From positions 15,309,972-15,373,971 of the forward strand of contig NW_020312902.1 of the NCBI RefSeq assembly GCF_003265705.1: a stretch of 64,000 bases of DNA, given 5' to 3'. This DNA comes from Callorhinus ursinus (lineage: Eukaryota; Chordata; Mammalia; Carnivora; Otariidae). Made by a program: the position numbers and the translations under genes. Below the pieces are notes generated by a model, which worked only from the letters and a program-made list of their open reading frames with translations, was not told where the DNA came from and made no database searches. This document shows, piece by piece, positions 1 to 11,089 of the stretch (its first letter is position 1; every line of letters starts with the position of its first letter).

Positions 1-187
1 GTTGGTTAACCATCTGGCTCTTTGTTTCTGCTAAGGTCCTGTACTCAGGGTCGTGGGATCAAGCCCGGCCTCCCAGCTCAGCACAGAGTCCCCTTGAGAG
101 ATTCTCTCTCTCTCCCTCCCCCTCTGCCCCTCCCCCAACTCCTAGGCTTCACACCCTCTCTCTCATAAATAAAACCTTTAAAAAACA
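1..187 (+). mobile_element. Can-SINE (SINEC), 5'-truncated by window edge
   Basis: The sequence starts inside the tRNA-related part of a Can-SINE (GGGATCAAGCCC is the box B region), followed by the CT-rich body and an ATAAATAAAACCTTT tail. The head lies outside the window. Confidence 0.9.
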
Positions 188-191
188 AAGT

Positions 192-390
192 GGGGCGCCT
201 GGGTGGCTCAGTCGTTAAGCGTCTGCCTTCGGCGCAGGTCATGATCTCAGGGTGCTGGGATCGAGCCCCACACTGGGCTCTCTGCTCGGCGGGAGGCCTG
301 CTTCTCCCTCTCCCACTCCCCTGCTTGTGTTCCTTCTCTCGCTAGGTCTCTGTCAAATAAATAAATAAAATCTTTTAAAAAAATAAATTA
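192..390 (+). mobile_element. Can-SINE, full length, young-looking
   Basis: Intact head GGGGCGCCTGGGTGGCTCAG, box B GGGATCGAGCCCC, CT-rich body and AAATAAATAAAATCTTTT tail. It lies directly after another SINE and 10 bp before a third, so it belongs to a four-SINE cluster at the window start. Confidence 0.95.
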
Positions 391-399
391 AAGTGAGGA

Positions 400-696
400 G
401 GGGCGCCTGGGTGGCTCAGCTCTTGACCTCAGCTCATGTCTTTTTTTTTTTTTTTTTAAGATTTTATTTATTTATCCATGAGAGAGCGAGAGCGAGAGCG
501 AGAGGCAGAGGGAGAAGCAGGCTCCCAAGGAGCAGGGAGCCTGATGCGGGACTCGATCCCAGGATCATGACCTGAGCTGAAGGCAGATACTTAACCATCT
601 AAGCCACCCAGGCGCCCTCAGCTCATGTCTTGATCTCAGGGTCTCAGTTCAAGCCCCACACTGGGCATGGAGCCATACTTAAAAAAAAAAAAAGGG
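400..696 (+). mobile_element. Can-SINE split by a nested SINE
   Basis: The head (400-441) and the rest (616-696, ending in a long A-run) belong to one plus-strand SINE. A minus-strand SINE interrupts it at 442-615. CCTCAGCTCATGTCT is present on both sides of the insertion (427-441 and 616-630). Confidence 0.9.
442..615 (-). mobile_element. Can-SINE nested inside another SINE
   Basis: Minus-strand SINE: T-run and AAGATTTTATTTATTT tail complement at the left, GCCACCCAGGCGCC head complement at the right. It is flanked by a perfect 15-bp target-site duplication (TSD) taken from the host SINE. Confidence 0.93.
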
Positions 697-1440
697 GGGG
701 GGAGGATATCACATACATTATCTGCCAATATATTTTCCACTTGAATATATATGAACATTCTTACTTAAATACAGTACTAAAATTTTAAATTGTTTCAAAA
801 AAATCAAAGAAATGTTTATGATTAAATATCCTACTTTTTTCTTCTAAAATGTTCCAACACATTTTTTAGTTTTTTTGTAATTCTAACAGTTCCTCCACTA
901 TTTTTGAAAATTAAGGTTTTAAAATAACCTTTATAGTGAAGTATAGAGATCCTTACATTTCATGTGTCTCTTGTTAAAACAAAAGCTCAAATCTCTGCTG
1001 TTTCCCTATGACAACCCCAAAGCCTGACAAAGGTGTGAATGGATGACACAAAAAATACCTTGAGATGAATGGCTGTAAACAGTGTAAGCTTCCAAAAGGT
1101 GAACAGCTCTGGTCATGATTTCTTGACTTCACCCCTTTAGACCCAGTCTATGCACTTCGACTCACAGCGGCCCATTTTCATCACCTCCCACCTCCAGTCC
1201 TCCCTTCTCCCAATGTACTTTTTCCCGGCACTTGTACATTCCTTGTGGGTTACACCTTTGTAACCATAATGTAACTATACCTTCATTTCATTTTCTGTTA
1301 ACTATACACCATATTCTTTCGCTTGCCCCTTTTATGATAGGATACTGGCAATCCTTTTCTATTTAGTTCTCTGCCCCTCCTTTCCCCTCTCGACTGCTAT
1401 AATCTAAATCCATTCTTTTGTACAGGAGAGTTAACATTCT
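697..1440. other. Non-coding sequence, nothing recognised
   Basis: AT-rich DNA with a G-run at its left edge and a short CT-rich patch near 1180-1240. No sustained reading frame, RNA gene or named repeat was recognised. Confidence 0.6.
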
Positions 1441-1910
1441 AATGGTTGTACCAATTTCCACTTTATGGATATACCATAATTTACCTGATTAAATCTCTAT
1501 GGAATGGACAGAAGTTGTTCCCAATTTTGCACTCTTTTATTTTTTTAAAAAAAGATTTATTTGACAGAGACATAGCGAGAGAGGGAACACAAGCAGGGGG
1601 GAGTGGGAGAGGGAGAAGCAGACTTCCCACCGAGCAGGGAGCCCAATGTGGGGCTCGATCCCAGGACCCTGGAACCGTGACCTGAGCCAAAGGCAGATGC
1701 TTAATGACTGAGCCACCCAAGCGCCCCAATTTTACACTCTTAAAAGCTACACTGCAATAAACCTTTTTATATCCACCTTATAAACTTGTCCCATTTCTTC
1801 TTTAAGATAAATTCTTAGAAGTGGAACTTTCTGTGGGAAAGGTACCCTGTTAAGGCTAACCTATCTTGCAGAAAGATTTACCAGTATGATAATGTATGGA
1901 TTACTTTTAA
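1441..1910 (-). mobile_element. Old L1 3'-end remnant, antisense
   Basis: Text such as TTATGGATATACCATAATTT, the 'caataaacctttttatat' stretch and AAATTCTTAGAAGTGGAA follows the antisense 3' region of old L1 (L1M) elements. It is interrupted by the SINE at 1541-1727. Subfamily not assigned. Confidence 0.6.
1541..1727 (-). mobile_element. Can-SINE
   Basis: Minus-strand SINE with T-rich tail complement, CAAGCAGGGGGGAGTGGGAG body and GCCACCCAAGCGCCCC head complement. The imperfect TSD is AATTTTGCACTCTT on the left and AATTTTACACTCTT on the right. Confidence 0.93.
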
Positions 1911-1920
1911 AGACTAGTTT

Positions 1921-2122
1921 TTTGTTGTTGTTGTTTAGATTTTATTTATTTGACAGAGAGAGAGAGAGACAGCAAGAGAGGGAACACAAGCAGGGGGAGT
2001 GGGAGAGGGAGAAGCAGGCTTCCCATCGAGCAGGGAGCCCGATGCGGGGCTCGATCCCAGGACCCTGGGGTCATGACCAGAGCTGAAGGCAGACACTTAA
2101 CGACTGAGCCACCAGGAGCCCC
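1921..2122 (-). mobile_element. Can-SINE
   Basis: Minus-strand SINE with a full body. The TSD TTAAAGACTAGTTT is seen at 1907-1920 and 2129-2142. The head complement is slightly degraded (GCCACCAGGAGCCCC). Confidence 0.93.
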
Positions 2123-2142
2123 TTAAATTAAAGACTAGTTTT

Positions 2143-2930
2143 GAAAATTAATCAGAAAAATAATCATCCATAAGCTTCCATACTTCTTTTTCCCAAAATT
2201 AAGTTTTATTAAAAGGTCTGATTCTCATTAAGTATAACATAGCAAAATTATTCATTTACATATATGTGCATCTGAGTAATTCCTCTATTCTGCAAACAAA
2301 AAAACGATAGAAATTTACGTTTTGGGGTACATCTACATATTTATAAAATGGTGCTATTTTTTGACAGTTTATATAGAAAAACCATTCAACTCTGCTTAAC
2401 CTAAACCAGTTATATTTCTAACATTATTAATGCCCCAAATCGGTCTCTATAGTAAGCTAAATGAATCATACACGTCTCCAAATTTCCAAGTTGATTAATT
2501 AAAGCACACATATCCACACAGCCCTAATGGGACCATGTACTTTTTTTTGAGCTTAATACATATATTTTCCCCTAAGGATATTTTCTAAGTATTGTCCCTA
2601 AAGTCTAGTTGCTGAGCAATGCACTTTTCTGGTTCAATCCCACTTTTAAAAACTCTACTCAGATGTCATATACCAACATGAAATTTGTCTTAAGATTTTT
2701 CTAAGAACTCTCAATGTTTCTGCACTTGAATGTATCAGGTTGTCTAAAGTGACCAGCACTTAGCTAATGTTATAAACTGTATTATAAGTGGAAATTTGAA
2801 AAACCAGATTTTTCAAATGCTTAGGAATATGCATTTCAGAGTCCACACTTACAAAAGTATAACTTGAGCACTTGAAAAATTCCTTTAAGAATTTCTCATT
2901 TAATAGTTCTAACTTACAGCTAATGTATAC
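2143..2930. other. AT-rich non-coding stretch
   Basis: No repeat or frame recognised. TTTTATTAAAAGG near 2200 would read as an AATAAA signal on the minus strand. That makes a minus-strand 3' UTR conceivable, but nothing else supports one. Confidence 0.4.
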
Positions 2931-3120
2931 ACGGTGGTGACCAGCAGAGCTGACTTCATGAGCACGTGACCTATGCCGCTGCATAGTGGCACCATGCTCT
3001 GTTCAGTGTTCTGCTGTGGTCTTGAAACTGTTCATTTTTGAGCAACACATCCTACATTTTTATTCTGCCCTGGGCCTCAAAATTATACAGCTGGTCCTGG
3101 TTGACAGTGAGGCCTGTCCC
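2931..3120 (-). repeat. Probable ancient interspersed repeat, family unresolved
   Basis: Read on the minus strand, the segment (CCCAGGGCAGAATAAAAATG followed by GTGTTGCTCAAAAATGA) matches a dispersed mammalian repeat I recognise by text but cannot name. Confidence 0.4.
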
Positions 3121-3517
3121 CCCAATAATGTGAGGCTAAGAGAAATAAGGTTTCTCTCTAGAATGAAACATGGAAACTAGTAAAAGCTAGCACAAGAAAT
3201 TGTACATATGTAACCAAATTTATCTGGAATGCACAAAACTAATAACTGGCAATTAGGAGCAATCTCAGAAATAGGACAATAATGTGATTATTTTAGAAAA
3301 ATTACATTATATTCATATGTATGAACATAGCTGGAAGGGCAATCCCTTAAAAAGGAATGAGAAAGAAAGGAAAAGAAAAAAAACACACAAAGCCGTTATT
3401 ATGCATATCTATCCATGGATTGTTCACGAGCAAGAATGCCCCCACCACTCCTATCCCTATCACTGAGGATTCACTGGTTTATCAGAGCTTAAGGCCTCAA
3501 GAATCAAAATCATATAA
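3121..3517. other. Non-coding, nothing recognised
   Basis: Short AT-rich stretch with purine-rich runs near 3358-3395. Only short frames occur, and none resembles a known protein. Confidence 0.5.
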
Positions 3518-3520
3518 ACA

Positions 3521-3705
3521 CTTTTTTTTTTCTGATAGCATGTGCAAGAGCAGGGGGAGGGGCAGGGGGGAGAGAGAATCTTAAGCAGGCTCCACACCCA
3601 GTGTGGAGCCTAATGCAGGACGAGATCTCACCATTGTGAAATCATGACCCAAGCCGAATTCATCAAGAGTTGGACACTTAACGGGCTGAGCCATCCAGGC
3701 GCCCC
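3521..3705 (-). mobile_element. Can-SINE, older copy
   Basis: T-run at the left, GCAGGGGGAGGGGCAGG body, and GAGCCATCCAGGCGCCCC head complement at the right. It is more diverged than neighbouring copies. Confidence 0.9.
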
Positions 3706-4367
3706 GCAGAAATACCTATTTAAAATAAAAAGCTAATAGGCCATATGACAAGTTTCAATAAATTTCAAAGGATTAAAATCTTAGGAGTATATCCCCTGAT
3801 CAGAGTGGCATAAACCTACAAAGCAATAACCAAAAACTAAAAAAGTCCCAAACACAGTTCTGAATTAAAGGAAACCACAAGGAAGATGTATAAAACAAAA
3901 ACAAAAACCTTATAGAATGCAGCTAAAGCTGTGCATTAATGGAAAATGTATAGCCCTAAAAAAGGTGGCTTAAAAAAAAAAATCAATAATTCAAGTATTC
4001 ATCAAGAAATAAGAACAGCAAATTAAACCCAAAGAAACAAGAAAGGAAATAGTTAGGAGCAAAAAATGAAATAGAATGTAACACGCAACAGAAAGATTCA
4101 ATAAAATCCCAGTTGGAAAGACAATGTAATTGATAAGCAAGACGAAACCAAGGGAAAAAAAAAAAAGGTGGGGGGGGGAACACTACTTAGGAAAGAAAAG
4201 GGGTCACAAATATAGGTCTTACAGATATTAAAAAGATACTTAACCTGTTCTGAACAATTTTTCAAGTACACATTTCAGAATATTTTCAAAAGTACATTCA
4301 TTTATAGATAGAACAGATAAATTCCTAGTAAAATATCAAAAGTGATTAAGAAATAGTGCACTCCTGG

Positions 4368-4467
4368 GGCACCTGGCTGGCTTAGTTGGTAGAGCATGCA
4401 ACTTGATCTCAGGATCGGGAGTTCAAATCTCATACTAGGCATAGAGCTTACTTAAAAATAAAATGAT
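4368..4467 (+). mobile_element. Short Can-SINE (tRNA part only)
   Basis: Head TGGGGCACCTGGCTGGCTTA, box B-like GGGAGTTCAAATC, then directly ACTTAAAAATAAAATGAT. There is no CT-rich body. This short structure recurs elsewhere in the window. Confidence 0.88.
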
Positions 4468-4470
4468 ATT

Positions 4471-4685
4471 GGGGTGCCTGGGTGGCTGAGTCAGTTAAGC
4501 ATCCAACTCTTGATTTCAGCTCAGGTCATGATCTCAGGGTTGTGAGATGGAGCCCCTCCCCCCCCAGGGGGCTCTGCTGTCAGCAGGGAGTCTGCCTCAC
4601 TCTCTTCCCTCTGCCCCTCCCCCCTGCTCGAGATGCTCTCTTGCTCTCTAAAATAAATCTTAAGAAAAACAACAACAACAAAAAG
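4471..4685 (+). mobile_element. Can-SINE
   Basis: Full tRNA-related head, CT-rich body and an AAATAAATCTTAAG tail with AAC repeats. It lies 3 bp after a short SINE. Confidence 0.92.
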
Positions 4686-5219
4686 ACCCTCTCTCTCTCC
4701 CCCCACCTCCTCTCTAATAAGGATTAAAAAAATCAATATTTAAAAAAAAATAGTGTAGTCCCATAGCTATGAAATATATTAAACCCACAACTAAAAACTT
4801 TCTTCAAAGAAACTCTAGGCCCAATTGCTTCACCAGTAAATTTCCAAGCATTTGGAGAACAGGAGCTATCTTACATGAACTCTTCCAGAGACAGAAAAAA
4901 ATGGAATATATCCTTCCCATTTTATGAGGCCAGCATAAAACCTGACAAGTTATAACAAGGAATATCATATCCATCTCCCTCATTAACAAATATCAGCCAA
5001 CCAATCCAAAGACTTATATAAAAGGGGTAATACACTCCAAATTCCAAGGATAAAAGGTTGGTTTAACAACAACAAGGACAACAAAAACCAATGTAATTCA
5101 CCATAGTAACAGAATAAAGAAGAAAAGTCACATAATCACGATAGTAACAGGAAAGATCACATTTTACAATATTCAACATTGAATATTTAAATCAAACATT
5201 GATTTAAAAACAAAACCAG

Positions 5220-5407
5220 GGGCACCTGGGTGGCTCAAATGGTTAAGCATCTGATCCTTGCTTTTGGCTCAGGTCATGAGCTCAATGTAGTGAGATCCAG
5301 CCCCACGTAAGACTCCTCACTTCAGCATGCAGTCTACTTGAGATTCTCTTTCTCCCTCTCCCTCTACCCACCCCACTCTGAAATAAAATCTTAAAAAACA
5401 AACAAAC
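5220..5407 (+). mobile_element. Can-SINE
   Basis: Head GGGGCACCTGGGTGGCTCAA, CT-rich body and AAATAAAATCTTAAAAAAC tail. It is inserted in the old L1 ORF2 sequence. Confidence 0.92.
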
Positions 5408-6364
5408 CTCAAATTTAGAATGAGAAGGAATCTCTTAATCTGATGAAAGGTATCTACACAAAATCGAAAGCAGGCATTATACTTCATCGTGAAAAGTGAA
5501 AGCTTTCCCTGTGAAATGGGAAAGAAGAAATGGATACCTACTATGACTTTTATTCCACATTCTATCAGAGATCCTAAGCAGTACATTTAGGCAAGAAAAG
5601 AAATGACAGAGTGTAAGTTTTGGAAGAGAACAACAGTCATCATTTGCATAGGACATGACTGTGTTCACAACAAGAATCTATATACCAAAATAAGAGTTAC
5701 CAAGTAAATTCACCAATTTGTTTGATTAAAGGTCAATATAAAAAAATCATAGTTCTATATATTAGCCGCCAACAATTGTTAAATAGAAAACTAAGAAATA
5801 AAACCATTTACAATAGATTTAACAAATAAAACACCTGAGAATAAACCAGCAAAATAAAATCTCTACAGAGAAAATAAAACCTCCAACACGCTGTTACTGA
5901 AAGAAATTCAAGACTACATCTATAATGGAGGGCTGTTGATATGCCACGTTCAGAGCTTTGGACATCATAAAGATTATCAGTTCTTCAAGTTGATCTTTAG
6001 ATTCAATACAATCACAACAAAAACTCCAGCAGGTTTTTTTGGTGGGGGAAATGGATACTAATTATAAAATTTAGATTAAAATGCAAAGGTCCAAGGAAGG
6101 CCAAGACAATCTTGAAGAAATACAAAATTTGAGAACTTCTATTAGCAGCTATCAAGTCTTACACAGAGCTAAAGTAATGAAGAGTGTGGCACTGACACAA
6201 AGAGAAATACCAATCAATGGCACAGAGCACAAAGTCCAGAAATAGACTCACGCATACAGAAAGCAATCTCATACACCATGGTAGAGAAAGTAAATGGACA
6301 CCACTACTTTGAGAACTGTGCAGCATTATTTACTAAAACTGAACTTAAACAGATCCTACCTAGG

Positions 6365-6532
6365 ACCTTGCTACTCAAAGTGTGATACAGAAACAGTACA
6401 ACTGGCCCGCCCGGAGCTTGTTAGAAATGCAGACGCTCAGCCCCATCCCAGATCTACTGAAGTAGGATCTACATTCAAACAAGCCCCCAGATGACTGATG
6501 TGCACTTTACAGTCTGAGAAACACCACCCTAG
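6365..6532 (+). mobile_element. MER20-like hAT-Charlie DNA transposon
   Basis: CTCAAAGTGTGATAC near the left end, GCTTGTTAGAAATGCAGACG, CCCATCCCAGATCTACTGAA and the terminal GTCTGAGAAACACCACCCTA follow the MER20 layout. It interrupts the old L1. MER20 is non-autonomous, so no transposase is expected. Confidence 0.75.
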
Positions 6533-6965
6533 GACCCAGCAACTTTGCTCAGGGGTATAAACCCATCAGAAATGCATACAGAGGTCTACCAATATTGTCT
6601 GTACAACAGTCACAGTAAGACTATTACTGACAGCCCCCAACAGAAAACTACCCAAATGCTGAACAAGAGAAAGAATCCTACGATCACAAAACGCAGTAGT
6701 ATTCCACAACTCAAAAATGTAATGTTATATAAAAGAAGCAGCCCAAAAGAATAGATCTTTTATAATTTACATAAAGTACAAAATCAGGAGAAACGATCAG
6801 TGTTAAAGTCAAGGCAGTGGCTATTACCTGTAGAGGACACAGTAATGAGGAGGGAGAGAGGCTCTTGTTTCCCGAAGGGCAGTTTCACATGGATGGGAAA
6901 ATCCATCAAGTTGTATACTTGCATGTTGTGTACTTTTCTGTATGTTATACTCCAATAAACAAGCA

Positions 6966-7529
6966 CTGGAAGGCTAAATGAATTAACTGTATATGAGTAT
7001 TTCAGTAAATCTGTTTGGTTTTTTTTTTAAGTATTAGAATGAAATACACCAAAATCCTAAAGATAGTTCTGTCTGGGAGAGAAGATTTATAATGCTTATT
7101 TTCTTCTGTTTACTCTTGAGTTTCTCATTTTCTACCACTAAGGACACCAATTTATTAAATTATTTTACAAACTTTTGTGGAGGAAGACAGACAGATTATG
7201 CCAAGTGGTAACCTCCAAAGAGTTTCAGAGAAACTTCAAAGAACCCTGGGGAACCATTCAACAACTAAATTTTTTTTTTCTAAAAGCGAACCTACAGCAC
7301 CTACATACTGGGCAAATTAAAACAAAAATTTTCTGTGAATTACCATAATGTTTTCCAGTTTTCAAAGAGTTCCTAAGGAGAACATGAGCCCACCTAGCTT
7401 AGAGAAAATGCAAACAAACTTGCAGTGCCTCAAGTTGAGCTCTGTAGTGTTTGCAAAGAAAATGTAAGTAGAAATATATATTACTTTTAGGTTGTTAAGC
7501 TTCAGATGTCTTTTCATGTCCATGTTTTG
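6966..7529. other. Non-coding; possible LINE 3'-end residue at 7020-7165
   Basis: The part with TTTTCTTCTGTTTACTCTTG and TTTTCTACCACTAAGGACAC resembles a decayed LINE 3' end. The rest is unassigned. Confidence 0.4.
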
Positions 7530-8055
7530 ACAACCTTATCCCCCACTTTTAAGCTGCTCAAATTTAATTCACATACCATACATTTTACCCATTTAAAGTA
7601 TGTAATTCAATGGCTTTTAGTATATTTAGAGTAGTCCATCATCACCATCTAATTTCAGAACTTCACCACCCCAAAAGGAAACCCTATACCAATCAGCAGT
7701 CCTCACATCTCCCAGCCCCTTACCCCCACCATTAGGGAAGCACTAATCTGCTTTCTGTCTCTACAGATTTGCCTATTCTGGACATTCAATAATTTTTTGT
7801 GGTTTGCAAAATACAAGTCTTACAATTCTTTTGTTAGAAGTATTCCTCAATATTTTGTTGTATTATAAATTAAATGGTTTTCTAAATTTAATTGTCAGAC
7901 TGTTCACTGCCAATGTAATGGAAATACAAGTGGCTTTAGTATATTGCTCTTGTACCCCGCTGTCATCCCACTGAACTCACTTATTCTAATAGTTTTGTAG
8001 TGGCTTCTTCAGGATTTTCAACATACAAGATCCTATCATCTTGCAAACAAAGTGT
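7530..8055 (-). mobile_element. L1 remnant, antisense
   Basis: TTCACATACCATACATTTTA, CCATCATCACCATCTAATTT and GCCTATTCTGGACATTCA are antisense L1M 3'-region text. TATTGCTCTTGTACCCCGCT onward is antisense ORF2 text. The order of pieces suggests rearrangement or two insertions. Confidence 0.7.
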
Positions 8056-8639
8056 TACTTCTTCCTCTCCAATCTCCGTGCCTACCCTTATCTCTTTTTA
8101 AGAGCTACATATTATTCATTCTGTTATAATCACGCTGAGGTTTTAGAGACCATCCTGCCTAGAGGCAAGCAAGTATTTTTCAAGTTCTTCAAATTTGTTA
8201 AATTTGAGTTAGCATATATACATGAGGGATACAGGTCATTTTCTGTTTAAGAGAATATACATGTTATTTTTTATAACAAAACAAGAGCCAGAGAATATTA
8301 TAATACTTAGATGGAGTTACACTTGATAGCCAAAGAAAAGAGTGGAAAGTATTTATCTTTTAAAGTATTGAGTAGCTTCTCAATTATGCATATTGATGTG
8401 GTTAGCCAGGCCATTCTAACTGCCTTCGCCACCACACTACCTAAAACCCAGAGGGACTTCCTTGCTCTAGATGCAGGTAAATCTGTCCTAATGTAAGAAG
8501 TATGCATTCCCTGAGCTCCAACCCCAATCCTGGAAGTCACATATGCATTATGAAGAAAGCCCCAAGTATGGCTTTGGTATAAATAAAGGACTAACCCAGC
8601 CTTTACCAAGTGGATACAAGTGCCTGTGAAAATGTTTGT
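8056..8639. other. Non-coding, nothing recognised
   Basis: Frames up to about 100 codons occur on both strands near 8307-8609. They overlap each other and show no recognisable domain. Confidence 0.5.
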
Positions 8640-8890
8640 GTAAGAGCCACTCGGGTGGGCGTAAACTTACAGGTGTAGAGCACAGTGACTACATAGTTAA
8701 CAGGCTATTTTAAACTTGAAAGTTGCTGAGTAGATCTTGAGCAACATAGGGTTAAAAAAAAGTTAACTACGTGAAGTAATGGATGTGTTAATTACCTCTA
8801 TCTTGATATCACATCATGTTGTATACTTCTGATATTGTAAGTGTACTTGTCAATTATTCTTCAACAAGTTAAAAAATATATAAAATAGAT
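8640..8890 (+). mobile_element. L1 3' UTR fragment
   Basis: The order ACACAGTGACTACATAGTTAA-like text (8681), AGTAGATCTTGAGCA, GAAGTAATGGATGTGTTAAT, TGTTGTATACTTCTGATA and a terminal TCAATTATTCTTCAACAAG matches old L1 3' UTRs. Confidence 0.75.
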
Positions 8891-9745
8891 TTTGTAAACT
8901 CTAAGATATCTGGAAATGGGGTGGGGGGTGGGAAGACCTCGAATGCAGACATAGGACTATAAATATGATAGGTATCCTATCTAGCACAAGCCACGTTAAA
9001 CATTTTTTATCCTCAAGGAGGTATTTGTTCTAAACCTTCATGATGTCTAGAGGTAATATTTTCATACTAGAGGTTATTCTTTCCATTTTTTTATTCTTTA
9101 GGTTGCTACACATTATGATATACTCAGTCATTCTTAAAGAGGGAGGAAATAACTATAAAGTCATGTTGAGAAATCTAATGGGGCTGCCAAGAAAAAAAAA
9201 TGTGTCCTTCTAGTTTAATATTGTAGCTTTATCTCTGGATAGAATATATATCATGTTGAAATATACTGAATATACACTTTATATATATATATAGAGAGAG
9301 AGAGAGAGAATATATATATATAGAAAAATACATTACATTGACTTAACTCGGTTTCTAAGTGCAGAGAAACCTCATATAGGACCACACAATGGTACCTTCT
9401 ATCTTTACTATTTGGGTCTTTCTCCTGAACTGCCTTTTCATAGAAATTGTACTTTACAAATATTTAACAGACTTAAATATAGCTGGTATAGCTAGTTTAT
9501 AGCATGAAAAACTTACATTTAAAATAGATCCTGAATATTAAACCCCAAACCTACATTTCACATCTATATTCCTATTATATTTAAATCATTCATCAAAATT
9601 TGAAATAAACTTATGTATACTCGATATCTAGGTTATAAGCAGGTTGCAGCACTTAAAAAAAAAAGTTCCTAAATCAGAAGTTTCCCCACAGAAATAAAGT
9701 CATAAGATTTCATAAAAAGCTATTTATTAGAGTTGCTGAAATAGG
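8891..9745. other. Non-coding, AT-rich
   Basis: No gene or named repeat beyond the microsatellite at 9279-9323. Confidence 0.5.
9279..9323. repeat. (TA)n(GA)n(TA)n microsatellite
   Basis: A TA run, a GAGAGA run and a second TA run, directly seen. Confidence 0.95.
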
Positions 9746-9944
9746 TTTTTTGAAGATTTTATTTATTTGAGAGACAGAAAGAAAGAGTGAGCAGGCACAA
9801 GTGGGGGGTGGGGAGCAGAGGGAGAGGGAGAAGCAGGCTCCCTGCTGAGCAGGGAGCCCGATGTGGGGCTCGATCCCGGGACCCTGGGATCATGGACCTG
9901 AGCTGAAGGCAGACACTTAACCGACTGAGCCACCCAGGAGCCCC
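9746..9944 (-). mobile_element. Can-SINE
   Basis: GAAGATTTTATTTATTTGAG at the left and GCCACCCAGGAGCCCC at the right, with a full body. A short repeated AAATAGG flanks it. Confidence 0.93.
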
Positions 9945-11089
9945 TAAAATAGGATATTTAAAATATAGTATTGACTCAACAGTAATATGGAGTCAAACTT
10001 TTGTGGGCTATCCTAGTAACCTAAGAATTGTGTTAAAGCCTTTCTAGTATTTACTATGGGAAAATGTAAAAGAAGTTGAAACTTTAGGAGCATACCTTCT
10101 CCTCTTTCTCCCTCTGGTTATAGCTAGGACCCTGGCAAGAAATTAACAAAACTGAGGAATGCCCTTAAGCACATTACGGTAATGCTCATGCAAGATGTTC
10201 ATGAGCCAAGGTGTTTTTTCCACCCACAGTGCTTTTCATACTTCAGAGAGCCCATATAGTATTTTTTCAAATGGTATTTCAAATTCAAATATAAAAGAAT
10301 CTCTATTTTCTATGTGAGGATATAGAAAATACCAATCAATTAGTTGTATGTAGTCAGATAAACTAAATATGTTTCACATCATGAATACATTCATCCTCCC
10401 TACTCTGAAGACAATTATTTACCTAATTCTACATTTCCAAATGTTCAGTGAGGTTTTCATTCAGGTGACAAGACTTTCACTCATCTTTGCTCTTGAAGAA
10501 ACATTAGGCATCAAAGAAAGGCAAACATAGGTCAACAGAACCTAAAATCCATAGCACGATTATCACTGGCATTAAGGAACTTAAGAGTTGCCTCGGTAAT
10601 AACAGGCTACTAAGGGAACATTGTGCAATGTTCCTTAAATGAAAGAGCCTATCTCCAGGCTAGGAGATGTTTCCTTATAGGGCTTGTGTTAGCACACTCT
10701 GCTCCCTTTGACCTATGAAGGGACCTATTGCTACTGCAGCCCTCCAACTCACTTCCCCACAACCTCTTATTAAACAAACTCACTTTCTCACTCTTCCCTG
10801 TATCTTGCCTTCAAACCCTTTTATTACTGGTCCTAAATAAACATTTGATCATTTAAGTTTGTTTATATTTTACTACTGGTTGCTTTCATGAATGGGCTCT
10901 AGAACTACAAAATACTTTTCTCTATTATCAAAGTCAGACTGAGCCAGCCAGGCACCTCCTATTCAACCTTTAGATTTAACCTATACCCTAATTAAAGTAT
11001 TAATTACATTTACATTACAGAAGGAAATCTCACCAGCTTTGATAATAGAGAAGTTCTTTACTTTTTATAACAAAAAGTAAAAAGAAAAA
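9945..11089. other. Non-coding, no assigned repeat
   Basis: No SINE or L1 text. CTTATTAAACAAACTCACTTTC and AATAAACATTTG near 10770-10850 could be an old LTR or UTR polyadenylation region, but I cannot assign them. Confidence 0.45.

Larger units (their letters stand above)
3706..6965 (+). mobile_element. Old L1 (ORF2 and 3' UTR), fragmented
   Basis: A-rich plus-strand sequence reads as decayed L1 ORF2 (AGATAAATTCCTAGTAAA; CTTTTATTCCACATTCTATC; CACAGAGCACAAAGTCCAGAAA) and ends in an L1 3' UTR near TATACTCCAATAAACA. Stops in every frame show it is dead. Insertions break it at 4368-4467, 4471-4685, 5220-5407 (SINEs) and 6365-6532 (DNA transposon). The exact 5' limit is uncertain. The order of segments fits one original L1M-type copy. 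Confidence 0.75.

Noticed and set aside
192..265. tRNA-like boxes A and B in SINE heads
   Set aside because: They are the internal promoter remnants of tRNA-derived SINEs, not tRNA genes; no cloverleaf with an intact acceptor stem is seen.
2195..3120. Possible minus-strand 3' UTR ending at an AATAAA near 2200
   Set aside because: The inner part matches an old dispersed repeat and no coding exon connects to it.
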